Positions 49,837 through 59,376 of a stretch of DNA of 64,000 nucleotides are shown here, piece after piece (positions within the stretch are counted from its first letter, which is position 1; every line of letters starts with the position of its first letter). Position numbers and translations under genes: made by a program. Source of the stretch: CAZFHZ01 sp964519015 (GTDB lineage: Bacteria > Blakebacterota > Blakebacteria > Blakebacterales > CAYUVJ01). Below the pieces are notes generated by a model. The model had not been told where the DNA came from. It did no database searches and saw only the letters and a list, made by a program, of their open reading frames with translations. Location: assembly GCA_964519015.1 (NCBI GenBank), contig CAZFHZ010000004.1:1-64000 (forward strand). The letters are read 5' to 3'.

Positions 49837-50489
49837 GACTCCCCCGCCCAGCACATCTGCCAGAAGGCCAGTTCGTACCGGCTGGAGAGGAGGAAGAGCT
49901 CTTTCAGCCGCTCCCGCCGGCCGGCTCCCGCTTCCTCGACCAGCCGGTCCAGTTCGGCCTTCAGCCAGTCGGCGACCGCCTCGAACTCGGCTGAGGCATA
50001 TTGAGCGATCCACTCCGCATAACGCTGGTCGGAGGGTGGTTCGTTCTTCGTAAGTTCTTTGGCCACATGGACATAGCCCCAGGCGCAGGGGAGCAGCGCA
50101 GCCACCAGTTCGGCCATCTCCCCGTCGGCCGCCGTCCGGACCAGGAAGTCGGTGTAGGCCCGGGTGGTCGGCCACATGGGGGCGGCTTCCAGCTCCGGCC
50201 CGGTGATGCCGAAACGGTCGGCGTACCTGCGGTGCAGGTCCATCTCCACGTTCAAGGTCAGGTTCAGCACCCCGGCATACCAGCCCATGGCGGCCAGGTC
50301 GTCCGACTTGGCCACCGCCCAGGCCAAGACCCGGGCGGACTCCTTGAGGTAGCGGTAGTCCTGGAGCACCCAGCGCCGGAACCGCTCCTCCTCCAGGCCC
50401 CCATCCCCGATCCCCCGCACGAAGGGGTGGGCGAGCTGGGCGTCCCAGATAGGCCGGGCGAACCCGTAGCATTCCTCGGAGAACCGCAT
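49740..50489 (-). CDS. tenA: TenA/THI-4 family thiaminase II-like protein
   Basis: 249 residues from ATG 50489. TenA fold: FARPIWDAQLAHPFVRGIGDGGLEEERFRRWVLQDYRYLKE (active-site Asp in QDY), LLPCAWGYVHVAKELT (catalytic Cys) and the C-terminal ELAFWQMCWAGESW. TenA hydrolyses amino-pyrimidine thiamine breakdown products for salvage. The last 30 or so residues after GESW look foreign and coincide with the MITE-like repeat. It interrupts the usual lptB-rpoN junction. No thi genes are nearby. Confidence 0.87.
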   Translation of the reverse strand: MRFSEECYGFARPIWDAQLAHPFVRGIGDGGLEEERFRRWVLQDYRYLKESARVLAWAVAKSDDLAAMGWYAGVLNLTLNVEMDLHRRYADRFGITGPELEAAPMWPTTRAYTDFLVRTAADGEMAELVAALLPCAWGYVHVAKELTKNEPPSDQRYAEWIAQYASAEFEAVADWLKAELDRLVEEAGAGRRERLKELFLLSSRYELAFWQMCWAGESWCPESGIRTVSRMDLAGEVKARGGGDADAHR

Positions 50490-50565
50490 CCTCAGACTCC
50501 TTCCAGGCCGGGTCCGCCGGCCGAGGTGACCGCCCTGCGCTCCGAAGGGGAGGAGGAGTCCGAAC

Positions 50566-51333
50566 TCAGCCCAGCGTGAAGCGCTGGCCGAGGTAGACCT
50601 TGCGGGCGATCGGGTCGTCCACCAGGGTGGCCGCATCGCCCGAGACCAGGATGCGCCCCTCGTTCATGATGTAGGCCCGGTCGGTGATATGGAGGGTCTC
50701 ACGGACGTTGTGGTCGGTGATGAGCACCCCCAGTCCCTTCTTCTTGAGGCCGGCCAGGATCTCCTGGATCTCCTCCACGGCGATCGGGTCGACCCCGGTG
50801 AAGGGCTCATCGAGGAGGATGAAGTCGGGGTCGGTGACCAGGGCGCGGGCGATTTCCACCCGGCGGCGCTCTCCCCCGGACAGCGTGAAGGCCTTCCGGC
50901 GTCGCAGCCGGGCCAGGTTGAGTTCCTCCAGCAGCCGGTCGCAACGCTGCTGCCGCTCCCCCTTGGAGCGCACGAAGGTCTCCAGGATGGCGATGAGGTT
51001 CTGCTCCACGGTGAGTTTGCGGAAGACGCTCGCCTCCTGGGCCAGGTAACCCACTCCGAGCCGGGCGCGGCGGTACATGGGGAGGCGGGTGATGTCCTGC
51101 TCCTGCAGTCGGATGGTTCCCGCGTTGGGGCGGATGAGGCCGACCACCATGTAGAAGGTGGTGGTCTTCCCCGCACCGTTGGGACCGAGCAGGCCGACGA
51201 TCTCCCCCTTGGTCACTTCGAGCGAGATTTCGTTGACCACGCGACGGCGGCTGTAGACCTTGACCAGCCGCTCGGCGCCCAGCCGCTTGGCGTTCTCCTG
51301 GGGCACGTCCCGCTCCTCTGCTGACCGGCTCAC
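50566..51333 (-). CDS. lptB: LPS export ABC transporter ATP-binding protein LptB
   Basis: 255 residues from GTG 51333. ABC motifs: Walker A GLLGPNGAGKTTTFYMVVGL, Q-loop GYLAQEASVFRKLT, signature LSGGERRRVEIARAL, Walker B FILLDEPFTGVDPIAV and switch DHNVRETL. VFRKLTVEQNL is characteristic of LptB. It powers extraction of LPS from the inner membrane with LptFG, which are not in the window. It overlaps the lptA stop. Confidence 0.95.
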   Translation of the reverse strand: MSRSAEERDVPQENAKRLGAERLVKVYSRRRVVNEISLEVTKGEIVGLLGPNGAGKTTTFYMVVGLIRPNAGTIRLQEQDITRLPMYRRARLGVGYLAQEASVFRKLTVEQNLIAILETFVRSKGERQQRCDRLLEELNLARLRRRKAFTLSGGERRRVEIARALVTDPDFILLDEPFTGVDPIAVEEIQEILAGLKKKGLGVLITDHNVRETLHITDRAYIMNEGRILVSGDAATLVDDPIARKVYLGQRFTLG

Positions 51334-52754
51334 GGCGGCGGCTTCCCGGGGGGCTTGACCTCCTTGGCCATGCGCCCGGCCGGGGGTCGTGCCGCCCCGA
51401 CCTGGACGGAATCGGGATGGACCGCCATGGGGACCCCGCCGGCCTTCACCAGTACCGCACTGTACTTGGTCAGGCCGCCCTTTTCCAGGTAGGCCTCCTT
51501 CAGCTCCCCATCCACAAGGGTCAGGCGGATGAGGGTCCCCAGCGCCCGGATCATGTCCGACCCGGGATCGACCATGCTCTGGAAGAACCGGGAGGTGGCG
51601 TTCCCGGTCGCGGTCACCACCTTCGGTTCCCCCCCCTCGAAGAGGATGTCGAGTTCCAGGCCCCCCATGGCGCTGGAACGGTCGGGATGGTCCTGCCGCC
51701 AGTAGTACATGGCACCCCGACCGGCAACCAGGTGGCGCAGTTCCTCCTCCTGGATGGTCAGGTCGATCTCCCGACCGACCAGCACCATGTACTCGGGCAC
51801 GGCCGGTACCAGGGTGGAATCGGGTCCGGCCATGGTGCTGCCGGGGCCGGGGCGGGTGATGATGGTGACATCCCCGGGGCCGAAGAGATGGATTGACTCC
51901 AGCACGTCGGCCGGCAGGTGGAGATCGATCGAGTCGGCCTTCATCCGGATCCAGACCGAGTCGGGACTCCCCGCCGCCCGCTCGTCCAGCCGGGTCAGCA
52001 GGGGCGGGCTCCCGTTCAGGCGGGCCAGACCGGTGTCCTCATCCCAGACGAGCTGGTCGCCGGTGGCCTTCACCCCCTTGCGCTCCAGCCGCACCCCTTC
52101 CCGGACGGTCAGGATGCGGGGCTCGTCCTGGCTGCGCAGCCAGGCTCCGAGGACGACCATCTCACCTCGTCGCACCTCTCCCCCGCCGGTGAGCTCGGCC
52201 CAACCCTGGTCGCGCTGGAAATCGATCCGAGCGGTCTCGCTCCCGCTCACCTCGGTGGCCGAGGTCGTGCTGTCCGTCGGGGGCTGGTAGAGCCAGGGAT
52301 GGCCGCTGGCACGTCCCGCGCCGGTGTTCCGGTCGTGGAAGAACTGGTCGGCCTTCAGCCGGCTGCCATCCTGGAGGTTCTCGGCCTCCACCCGGCCCCG
52401 GGCGAGCAGGGTCCGGTCATTCCCCCGGTAGATGACCTCGTCCGCCCGGAACCGCCACACCCCGTCCCAGCCACGTACGTTCCCCCAGAGCCGGACCTGG
52501 TCCTGGATCCGGACGTAGCTGGCCCGGTCGGCCAGTACGTTCTGTTCCCCCTGGACCACATAGACGCTGTCGGAGAGATCCACGATCTGTTGCTGGCGAC
52601 CCGCTTCCCCCTGTCCACGGCGGAGATTGGTGATCCCGGCGTGTCGCAGCACGACCGGTTCCGGTTCCTGGGGATAGCCGGGCGATCCCGCCGGAGTCAG
52701 CAGGAGCAGGGTGAAGACCCCCGCCAGGATCGATCCGGGGAGGGAGCGGTTCAT
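51330..52754 (-). CDS. lptA: LptA/OstA-family LPS transport protein, enlarged
   Basis: 474 residues from ATG 52754, with a signal sequence (ILAGVFTLLLLTPAGSPG). Beta-jelly-roll OstA repeats are seen as QIVDLSDSVYVVQGEQNVLADRASYVRIQDQVRLWGNVRGWD and LLARGRVEAENLQDGSRLKADQFFHD, then further blocks (GEVRRGEMVVLGAWLRS, ATGDQLVWDEDTGLARLNG). E. coli LptA is about 185 residues, so this bridge protein carries extra OstA-like units. It starts one base after the lptC stop. Confidence 0.85.
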   Translation of the reverse strand: MNRSLPGSILAGVFTLLLLTPAGSPGYPQEPEPVVLRHAGITNLRRGQGEAGRQQQIVDLSDSVYVVQGEQNVLADRASYVRIQDQVRLWGNVRGWDGVWRFRADEVIYRGNDRTLLARGRVEAENLQDGSRLKADQFFHDRNTGAGRASGHPWLYQPPTDSTTSATEVSGSETARIDFQRDQGWAELTGGGEVRRGEMVVLGAWLRSQDEPRILTVREGVRLERKGVKATGDQLVWDEDTGLARLNGSPPLLTRLDERAAGSPDSVWIRMKADSIDLHLPADVLESIHLFGPGDVTIITRPGPGSTMAGPDSTLVPAVPEYMVLVGREIDLTIQEEELRHLVAGRGAMYYWRQDHPDRSSAMGGLELDILFEGGEPKVVTATGNATSRFFQSMVDPGSDMIRALGTLIRLTLVDGELKEAYLEKGGLTKYSAVLVKAGGVPMAVHPDSVQVGAARPPAGRMAKEVKPPGKPPP

Positions 52755-52755
52755 C

Positions 52756-53430
52756 TCAGGGAATCCCCCGGGGCGGGATCCGCGCAAGGCTGTCCGGGCG
52801 GGCGCTCCGCAGAGTGTCGGGGCGGGTTACCGTGGTGTCTCCCCCCGCCTGTCCACTGGTGCGTTCCTGCTCGAGCCAGCGTCCGCCGCGCGGGAAGCTG
52901 CCGCTGCTCTGAAAGACCTGGATGTCGGTGAGGGCGGTGTCCGATTGGAATCCCGTGCCGCGCAGGACGTCTTCCTGGTCGGTCACCTCGACCGGTCCGA
53001 GGGTCCAGACCTGGTCCCGGTCCTCGTCCCACCAGAGGGTGTCCGCCCGCACCGTCTGCCCTTCCGACCCGGTGAGCACCACGTCCCCCCAGGTCTTCAC
53101 CCGCCGGCGCCCCTCCCGCTCCTGGTCGTAGATGATCCCGGATCGGGCGACCAGGTGGCTGGTCTCCTCGCCCGCGGTATCGAAGAAGTCCGCCGTGACC
53201 GTGTCCATCCGGGTGTAGGCACCCGTCGAGGGAGCATACTGGGCCAGATATCCGGCATTCAGCCGAGCCTGGAGCCGGCCGGTCTCGTAGAGCCGGATGA
53301 GGGCGCCCCATTGTTCCACCTCGGGCCGCGGCCCCTCCGGAGGCAGCTCGGGGGAGACCTCCTGCTCGGGAGGGCGGGTGCAGGCGGCCAGCAGAAGGAC
53401 CAGGATAATCACGGGCAGGCTCAGACGCAT
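52756..53430 (-). CDS. lptC: LptC, LPS export system component (lipoprotein-like N-terminus)
   Basis: 224 residues. The N-terminus LVLLLAACTRPPEQE is a good lipobox, whereas E. coli LptC keeps a membrane helix. OstA-fold repeats follow: GALIRLYETGRLQARLNAGYLAQY, SGIIYDQEREGRRRVKTWGDVVLTGSEGQTVRADTLWWDEDRDQVWT and TGFQSDTALTDIQVFQSSG. It links LptBFG to LptA. The order lptC-lptA-lptB is preserved. Confidence 0.88.
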   Translation of the reverse strand: MRLSLPVIILVLLLAACTRPPEQEVSPELPPEGPRPEVEQWGALIRLYETGRLQARLNAGYLAQYAPSTGAYTRMDTVTADFFDTAGEETSHLVARSGIIYDQEREGRRRVKTWGDVVLTGSEGQTVRADTLWWDEDRDQVWTLGPVEVTDQEDVLRGTGFQSDTALTDIQVFQSSGSFPRGGRWLEQERTSGQAGGDTTVTRPDTLRSARPDSLARIPPRGIP

Positions 53431-53433
53431 CGT

Positions 53434-54420
53434 TCAGATCCCGTTCGGCGGTCGGATCCGCGTCAATCCATCGTCCCCCGGTGGTCGTGGTGGCGGCGTG
53501 GGGCCGCTCACCGGGAAGGTCCCCCAGCGCCGCTCGGACCAGGTCCACTGGGCGGGGAAGCGCTCCACCAGCGATTCCATAGTCAGGGAGAACCGGCGGG
53601 TGTTCTCCCAGTCATCGTACTCCTGGTCCCCGCTTCGGGACATGCGGATCGGCGCCTCGAGCAGCAGCCGGTAGCGGTGGTCCCGTCGGCGCAGCAGCAC
53701 GCCGGGGAGTACGACCGCCCCGGTCAGCCGGGCCAGCGCCGCAGGGAGCCGGGGTGTCCAGACCGCCTCCCCGAAGAAAGGCACGGCCACCCCGAAACGG
53801 GCCCGGGACTCCTGGTCGATGCTCATCACGACCAGCCCCCGGTCCTCCAGTACATTCCTCAGCCGGGCGAAGGCTCCCCCCCGATGTATCCACACCACCC
53901 CCTGACTGCGTCGGACCTCACCGGCCGGCCCACGCAGCCGCGGGTCACGGGGAGGGCGGGCCAGGTGGTGCACCGGCGCCCCCCTGCTGGCCAGGTACGC
54001 CGGTAGCAGCTCCCAGTTCCCCAGGTGCGGAGCGAGCAGGATGATCCCCCGCCCGGATCGGACCGCCCGCGTGATCCGTTCCAGGGTCTCGTTCCCCTCC
54101 GGCACCAGGGCGGCAAGTTCTTCGGCGTCGAGCCGGGGGAGACGGATGGTATCGACCATCCCGGCGGTGAGGTTGATCAGGGCGGACCGCCCGATGGAGA
54201 TTCGCCGGCCGCGGTCGATGTGTTCTCCGAAGGCGCGGTCGAGGTTCGCCAGGGAGGTGCGTCGCCGGGTCCCGTCCACATACCAGACCACCCGACCCAG
54301 CGACCGGCCGAGCACCAGGGCGAGCGGGCGGGGGAGGGAACCCAGCACCCAGCGCAGGAAGGGGAGCGCGACGGCGGACCGCCGGGGGAGGCGGCGTTTC
54401 CGACGACGCATGCGCGGCAT
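53434..54420 (-). CDS. Lysophospholipid/lipid A acyltransferase (LpxL/HtrB-like)
   Basis: 328 residues. After a basic N-terminus and a hydrophobic helix, the LABLAT domain shows RRTSLANLDRAFGE, the catalytic His-x4-Glu in LLAPHLGNWELLPAYL, VHHLARPPRDPRL, IHRGGAFARLRNVLEDRGLVVMSIDQES and GVAVPFFGEAVWTPRLPAALARLTG. Members add secondary acyl chains to KDO2-lipid IVA. Its place between KDO genes and lptC supports a role in lipid A maturation. Confidence 0.9.
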   Translation of the reverse strand: MPRMRRRKRRLPRRSAVALPFLRWVLGSLPRPLALVLGRSLGRVVWYVDGTRRRTSLANLDRAFGEHIDRGRRISIGRSALINLTAGMVDTIRLPRLDAEELAALVPEGNETLERITRAVRSGRGIILLAPHLGNWELLPAYLASRGAPVHHLARPPRDPRLRGPAGEVRRSQGVVWIHRGGAFARLRNVLEDRGLVVMSIDQESRARFGVAVPFFGEAVWTPRLPAALARLTGAVVLPGVLLRRRDHRYRLLLEAPIRMSRSGDQEYDDWENTRRFSLTMESLVERFPAQWTWSERRWGTFPVSGPTPPPRPPGDDGLTRIRPPNGI

Positions 54421-54423
54421 GTA

Positions 54424-55449
54424 TCAGACGACTTTGGCGTTGAGCAGATCGTGGAGGTGCAGGATGCCGTGGGGACGGCCGGCCTCGTCCACGATAGCCA
54501 GCTGCGTGATCTTGTGCTCTTCCATCCGGTTGAGCGCCACCACCCCCAGGACCTGCGACTCGATGGTCTTGGGATCGGGGGTCATCAGGTCGGCGGCGAT
54601 GACGGCCCCCAGGTCGAAGTCCCGCTCGAGTGAGCGGCGCAGGTCACCGTCGGTGATGATCCCGCGCAGCCGCCCTTCCTCGTCGACCACCAGGGTGGCT
54701 CCGAGCCGCTTGCTGGTCATCTCGAGCAGGACCTGGTGGGCCGGGGCTCCGAGCGGGACGAGCGGGATCTCCTCGCCGATATGCATCAGGTCCTCGACCT
54801 TGAGCAGGGCACGGCCGATGGCCCCTCCGGGATGGAGCTGGCGGAACTCCTCGGGGCCGAATCCCCGCAACTGGAGCAGCGCCACGGCGAGCGCGTCGCC
54901 GAGGGCGAGGGTGGCGGTGGTGCTGGTGGTGGGGACCAGGTCCATGTTGCAGGCCTCTTCGAGCGGACCGATCTCCAGGGTCAGGTCGGCCTGCTGCCCG
55001 AGCCGGGACTCGCGGGTACCGGTGATGGCGATGACCGGGATGTCGAAGGCCCGGACCAGCGGGATGAGCGCATCCAGTTCGGCGGTCTCCCCGCTCTTGG
55101 AGAGGGCCAACAGGACATCCCCCCGGCGGACCATGCCCACATCGCCGTGCAGGGCGTCGGTCGGGTGCATGAAGGAGGCGAGCGAGCCGGTGCTCGTCAT
55201 GGTGGCGGCGATCTTGTGCCCGATCAGTCCCGATTTCCCCACGCCGGTGACGATCAACCGCCCCTGACTCTTGTGGATGATCCGGACCGCGCGCACGAAA
55301 TCCGGACCGAGGTACCCGACCAGGGCCTCGACGCCGCGCGCTTCCTGGTGGAGGACGTCGCGTCCCCAGGCGAGGATCTGTTCGTCATCCACGGCCGGCG
55401 GACGCATGGGCGCTCTCCGGTTCCGTCCCCCCTGGGGTGTCCTGCTCAT
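54424..55449 (-). CDS. kdsD: D-arabinose 5-phosphate isomerase (SIS plus two CBS domains)
   Basis: 341 residues from ATG 55449, overlapping the kdsC stop (ATGA). SIS domain: LIVTGVGKSGLIGHKIAATMTSTGSLASFMHPTDALHGDVGMV, LALSKSGETAELDALIPLVR and NMDLVPTTSTTATLALGDALAVALL. Two CBS domains follow (DLMHIGEEIPLVPLG, DLMTPDPKTIESQV). It converts ribulose 5-phosphate to arabinose 5-phosphate, the first KDO step. Confidence 0.94.
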   Translation of the reverse strand: MSRTPQGGRNRRAPMRPPAVDDEQILAWGRDVLHQEARGVEALVGYLGPDFVRAVRIIHKSQGRLIVTGVGKSGLIGHKIAATMTSTGSLASFMHPTDALHGDVGMVRRGDVLLALSKSGETAELDALIPLVRAFDIPVIAITGTRESRLGQQADLTLEIGPLEEACNMDLVPTTSTTATLALGDALAVALLQLRGFGPEEFRQLHPGGAIGRALLKVEDLMHIGEEIPLVPLGAPAHQVLLEMTSKRLGATLVVDEEGRLRGIITDGDLRRSLERDFDLGAVIAADLMTPDPKTIESQVLGVVALNRMEEHKITQLAIVDEAGRPHGILHLHDLLNAKVV

Positions 55450-55961
55450 GACCCTCCTGCCCTCCCTTTGGCGGCGATGATGCGTTCGAGGAACTCCCGG
55501 ACGGCCCCCTGCCCGCCGGCGGCGGTGGTGACGAGGTCGGCCACCGCCTTGACCTCGGGCCGGGCGTTCGCGGGCGCACAGACCACTCCGACCCGCTTCA
55601 TCGCCGGCAGGTCGTTGACATCGTCCCCCATGAAGGCAACGGCCGACGGATCGACCGCCAGGTCGGTGAACACCCGGGCGATCGACTCCGCCTTGTCGAA
55701 CTGCCCCTGCTGGACGTGTTCGATCCCGAGCCGCCGGGCCCGCGCCGTCACGGCCGGGGCCTCGCGTCCCGAGATGATGGCGTACTCGAGCCCGGCCTGG
55801 CGACCACGGACGATACCCAGGCCGTCCTGCACATCGAATCGGAGTGTCTCGTCCCCCCGGGCATCGATCGAGACCGAACCGTCCGTCAGCACACCGTCGA
55901 CATCGAAGACGACGACCCGCAGGGCCGCCAGCCGCCGTTCGATACCCTCCCCGCCGCTCAC
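55446..55961 (-). CDS. kdsC: KDO 8-phosphate phosphatase (HAD family)
   Basis: 171 residues from GTG 55961. HAD motif I VVVFDVDGVLTDGSVSI, motif II Ser in AIISGREAPA, Lys in GQFDKAESI and motif IV AFMGDDVNDLPAMKRVG, with no cap domain, as in KdsC tetramers. It releases phosphate from KDO 8-phosphate. It is coupled to kdsA upstream (GTGA) and kdsD downstream. Confidence 0.94.
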   Translation of the reverse strand: MSGGEGIERRLAALRVVVFDVDGVLTDGSVSIDARGDETLRFDVQDGLGIVRGRQAGLEYAIISGREAPAVTARARRLGIEHVQQGQFDKAESIARVFTDLAVDPSAVAFMGDDVNDLPAMKRVGVVCAPANARPEVKAVADLVTTAAGGQGAVREFLERIIAAKGRAGGS

Positions 55962-56821
55962 AGCACCTCGCCCGGGGTGGGGAGCGCCCGCGCCACATCC
56001 CCCGCCGAGGCCCGGCGGGCGGCGTCGAGGGCGAGGGCCTGCCGCAGGATGCTCTCGAGCTGTCCTGGATCCACCTGCACGTCCGCATCGCAGCGGGCGG
56101 AGGCGGGGTCGGGATGCACCTCCAGGAAGAGCCCGGCCACGCCCGCTCCCACGGCGGCGCGGGCGAGCACGGCGGCGTAGGCCCGGCGGCCCCCCGAGTG
56201 TGTCCCGCCGGCACCGGGGAGCTGGGTCGAATGGGTGATATCGAAGATGACCGGAGTGTCCAAACGGGCCATTTCGGCCAGTCCGCGCATGTCCACCACC
56301 AGGTCGCCATGGCCGAAACTGGTGCCGCGCTCGGTCACCAGTACGTTCCGGTTCCCCGTCGAGGTGACTTTACGGACGATCTCGTGGATACCACCGGGGG
56401 CGAGGAACTGGCCCTTCTTGATGTTGACCGCCCGGCCGGTGGCGGCGGCTGCCTGCACCAGGGCCGTCTGACGGCAGAGGAAAGCGGGGATCTGCAGCAG
56501 GTCGACCACCTCGGCGGCCGGTCCGGTCTCCCCCGTCTCATGCACATCGGTGGTCAGCGGCACTCCGAAGCGGTCCTTGACCTCGGCCAGGGCGGCCAGT
56601 CCGTCGACCAGGCCGGGCCCTGAGTAGGAGCCTCCGCTCGAACGGTTTGCCTTGGCATAGGATGACTTGAAGATGAGGGGGACCCCCAGCGGCCGGACGA
56701 CGCTCAGGATCGCTTCGCAGGTCTCCAGCACCAGCTCGCGCGACTCGACCACATCGGGTCCGGCGATGAGTACCAGCGGCGCCGAGCCGCCGACCGGGAT
56801 GCCCGCCACTTCGACCGGCAT
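55958..56821 (-). CDS. kdsA: 3-deoxy-D-manno-octulosonate 8-phosphate synthase, atypical metal site
   Basis: 287 residues. TIM-barrel KDO8P synthase: FKSSYAKANRSSGGSYSGPGL, TTDVHE, IPAFLCRQTALVQAAAATGRAVNIKKGQFLAPGG, TERGTSFGHGDLVVDMR, FDITHSTQLPGAGG and FLEVHPDP. It condenses PEP and arabinose 5-phosphate. The first barrel motif reads AGPDVVES: metal-dependent enzymes have GPC, metal-independent ones an Asn (GMNVLES). The other three ligand positions (His in ITHS, Glu in LEVH, Asp in CDAD) are retained. The reading GAT for this Asp is clear in the sequence. Confidence 0.93.
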   Translation of the reverse strand: MPVEVAGIPVGGSAPLVLIAGPDVVESRELVLETCEAILSVVRPLGVPLIFKSSYAKANRSSGGSYSGPGLVDGLAALAEVKDRFGVPLTTDVHETGETGPAAEVVDLLQIPAFLCRQTALVQAAAATGRAVNIKKGQFLAPGGIHEIVRKVTSTGNRNVLVTERGTSFGHGDLVVDMRGLAEMARLDTPVIFDITHSTQLPGAGGTHSGGRRAYAAVLARAAVGAGVAGLFLEVHPDPASARCDADVQVDPGQLESILRQALALDAARRASAGDVARALPTPGEVL

Positions 56822-56827
56822 GGCGGC

Positions 56828-58543
<1,716 letters not shown>

Positions 58544-58585
58544 GGGGCGAGTCTCCTCTGCCTGGACGGGGATGGTGGAGGGCGT

Positions 58586-59344
58586 TCATCCGAGCACCTC
58601 GCGGACCCGGGCAAGGTCCTCGGCGGTGTCAACGCCCACGACACGATACGACGTCTCGACGACACGGACCGGGAAGCCGTGTTCGAGGGCCCGGAGTTGT
58701 TCCAGCCCCTCGGTCTCCTCCAGCGGGGAGGGGGGGAGGGCGGCCAGCCGCAGCAGGAAGTCCTTCCGGTAGCCGTAGATGCCGATGTGCTTGAGGTAGT
58801 TCTCGGATCCCTCGGGCCCGGGCCGGCGCCGGAAGGGGATCATCGCACGGCTGAAGTAGAGCGCCCGCCCTCGCCGGTCGACCACCACCTTGACTGCGTT
58901 CACATCGTCCGCCTCCCCAGTGCTCATCGGGTGGGCCAGGGTCGCCATGGGAGTGGACTCATCCGCGACCATGGCCTCCACCAGCTGGTCGATCATGGCC
59001 CCTTTCACCAGGGGCTCGTCACCCTGGATGTTCACCACCAGGTCGCATTCCCGGCGTTCCGCCACCAGAGCCACCCGGTCGGTCCCGGAGGGGAGTTCGG
59101 GGGGGGTCATGATCGCCTTGCGGCCGTATGAGGTGACTACGTCGCGGACCCGCTCATCGTCGGTCGCGATGACCAGTTCGTCCACCCGCATCGACTCACT
59201 GACCCCACGGGCGACCCACTCCACCATCGGGATGTCTCCGATGAGCTGGAGCGGTTTGCCCGGCAGGCGGGTGCTGGCCCAGCGGGCCGGCACGACACAC
59301 AGCACACGGGGCCGCCAGCCTGTTTGCGGAGCCTGACCTGTCAT
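58586..59344 (-). CDS. kdsB: 3-deoxy-manno-octulosonate cytidylyltransferase
   Basis: 252 residues from ATG 59344 (GAGGAG five bases upstream; an ATG at 59380 adds 12 residues). CVVPARWASTRLPGKPLQLIGDIPMVEWVARGV, VATDDERV, VVNIQGDEPLVKGAMIDQLVEAM, YFSRAMIPFRR, KHIGIYGYRKDFLL and LEQLRALEHGFPVRV are diagnostic. It activates KDO as CMP-KDO for transfer to lipid A. pyrG follows 42 bases downstream. Confidence 0.96.
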   Translation of the reverse strand: MTGQAPQTGWRPRVLCVVPARWASTRLPGKPLQLIGDIPMVEWVARGVSESMRVDELVIATDDERVRDVVTSYGRKAIMTPPELPSGTDRVALVAERRECDLVVNIQGDEPLVKGAMIDQLVEAMVADESTPMATLAHPMSTGEADDVNAVKVVVDRRGRALYFSRAMIPFRRRPGPEGSENYLKHIGIYGYRKDFLLRLAALPPSPLEETEGLEQLRALEHGFPVRVVETSYRVVGVDTAEDLARVREVLG

Positions 59345-59376
59345 GCCACTCCTCTCATGCCCGCCGTCCCCCTCCT

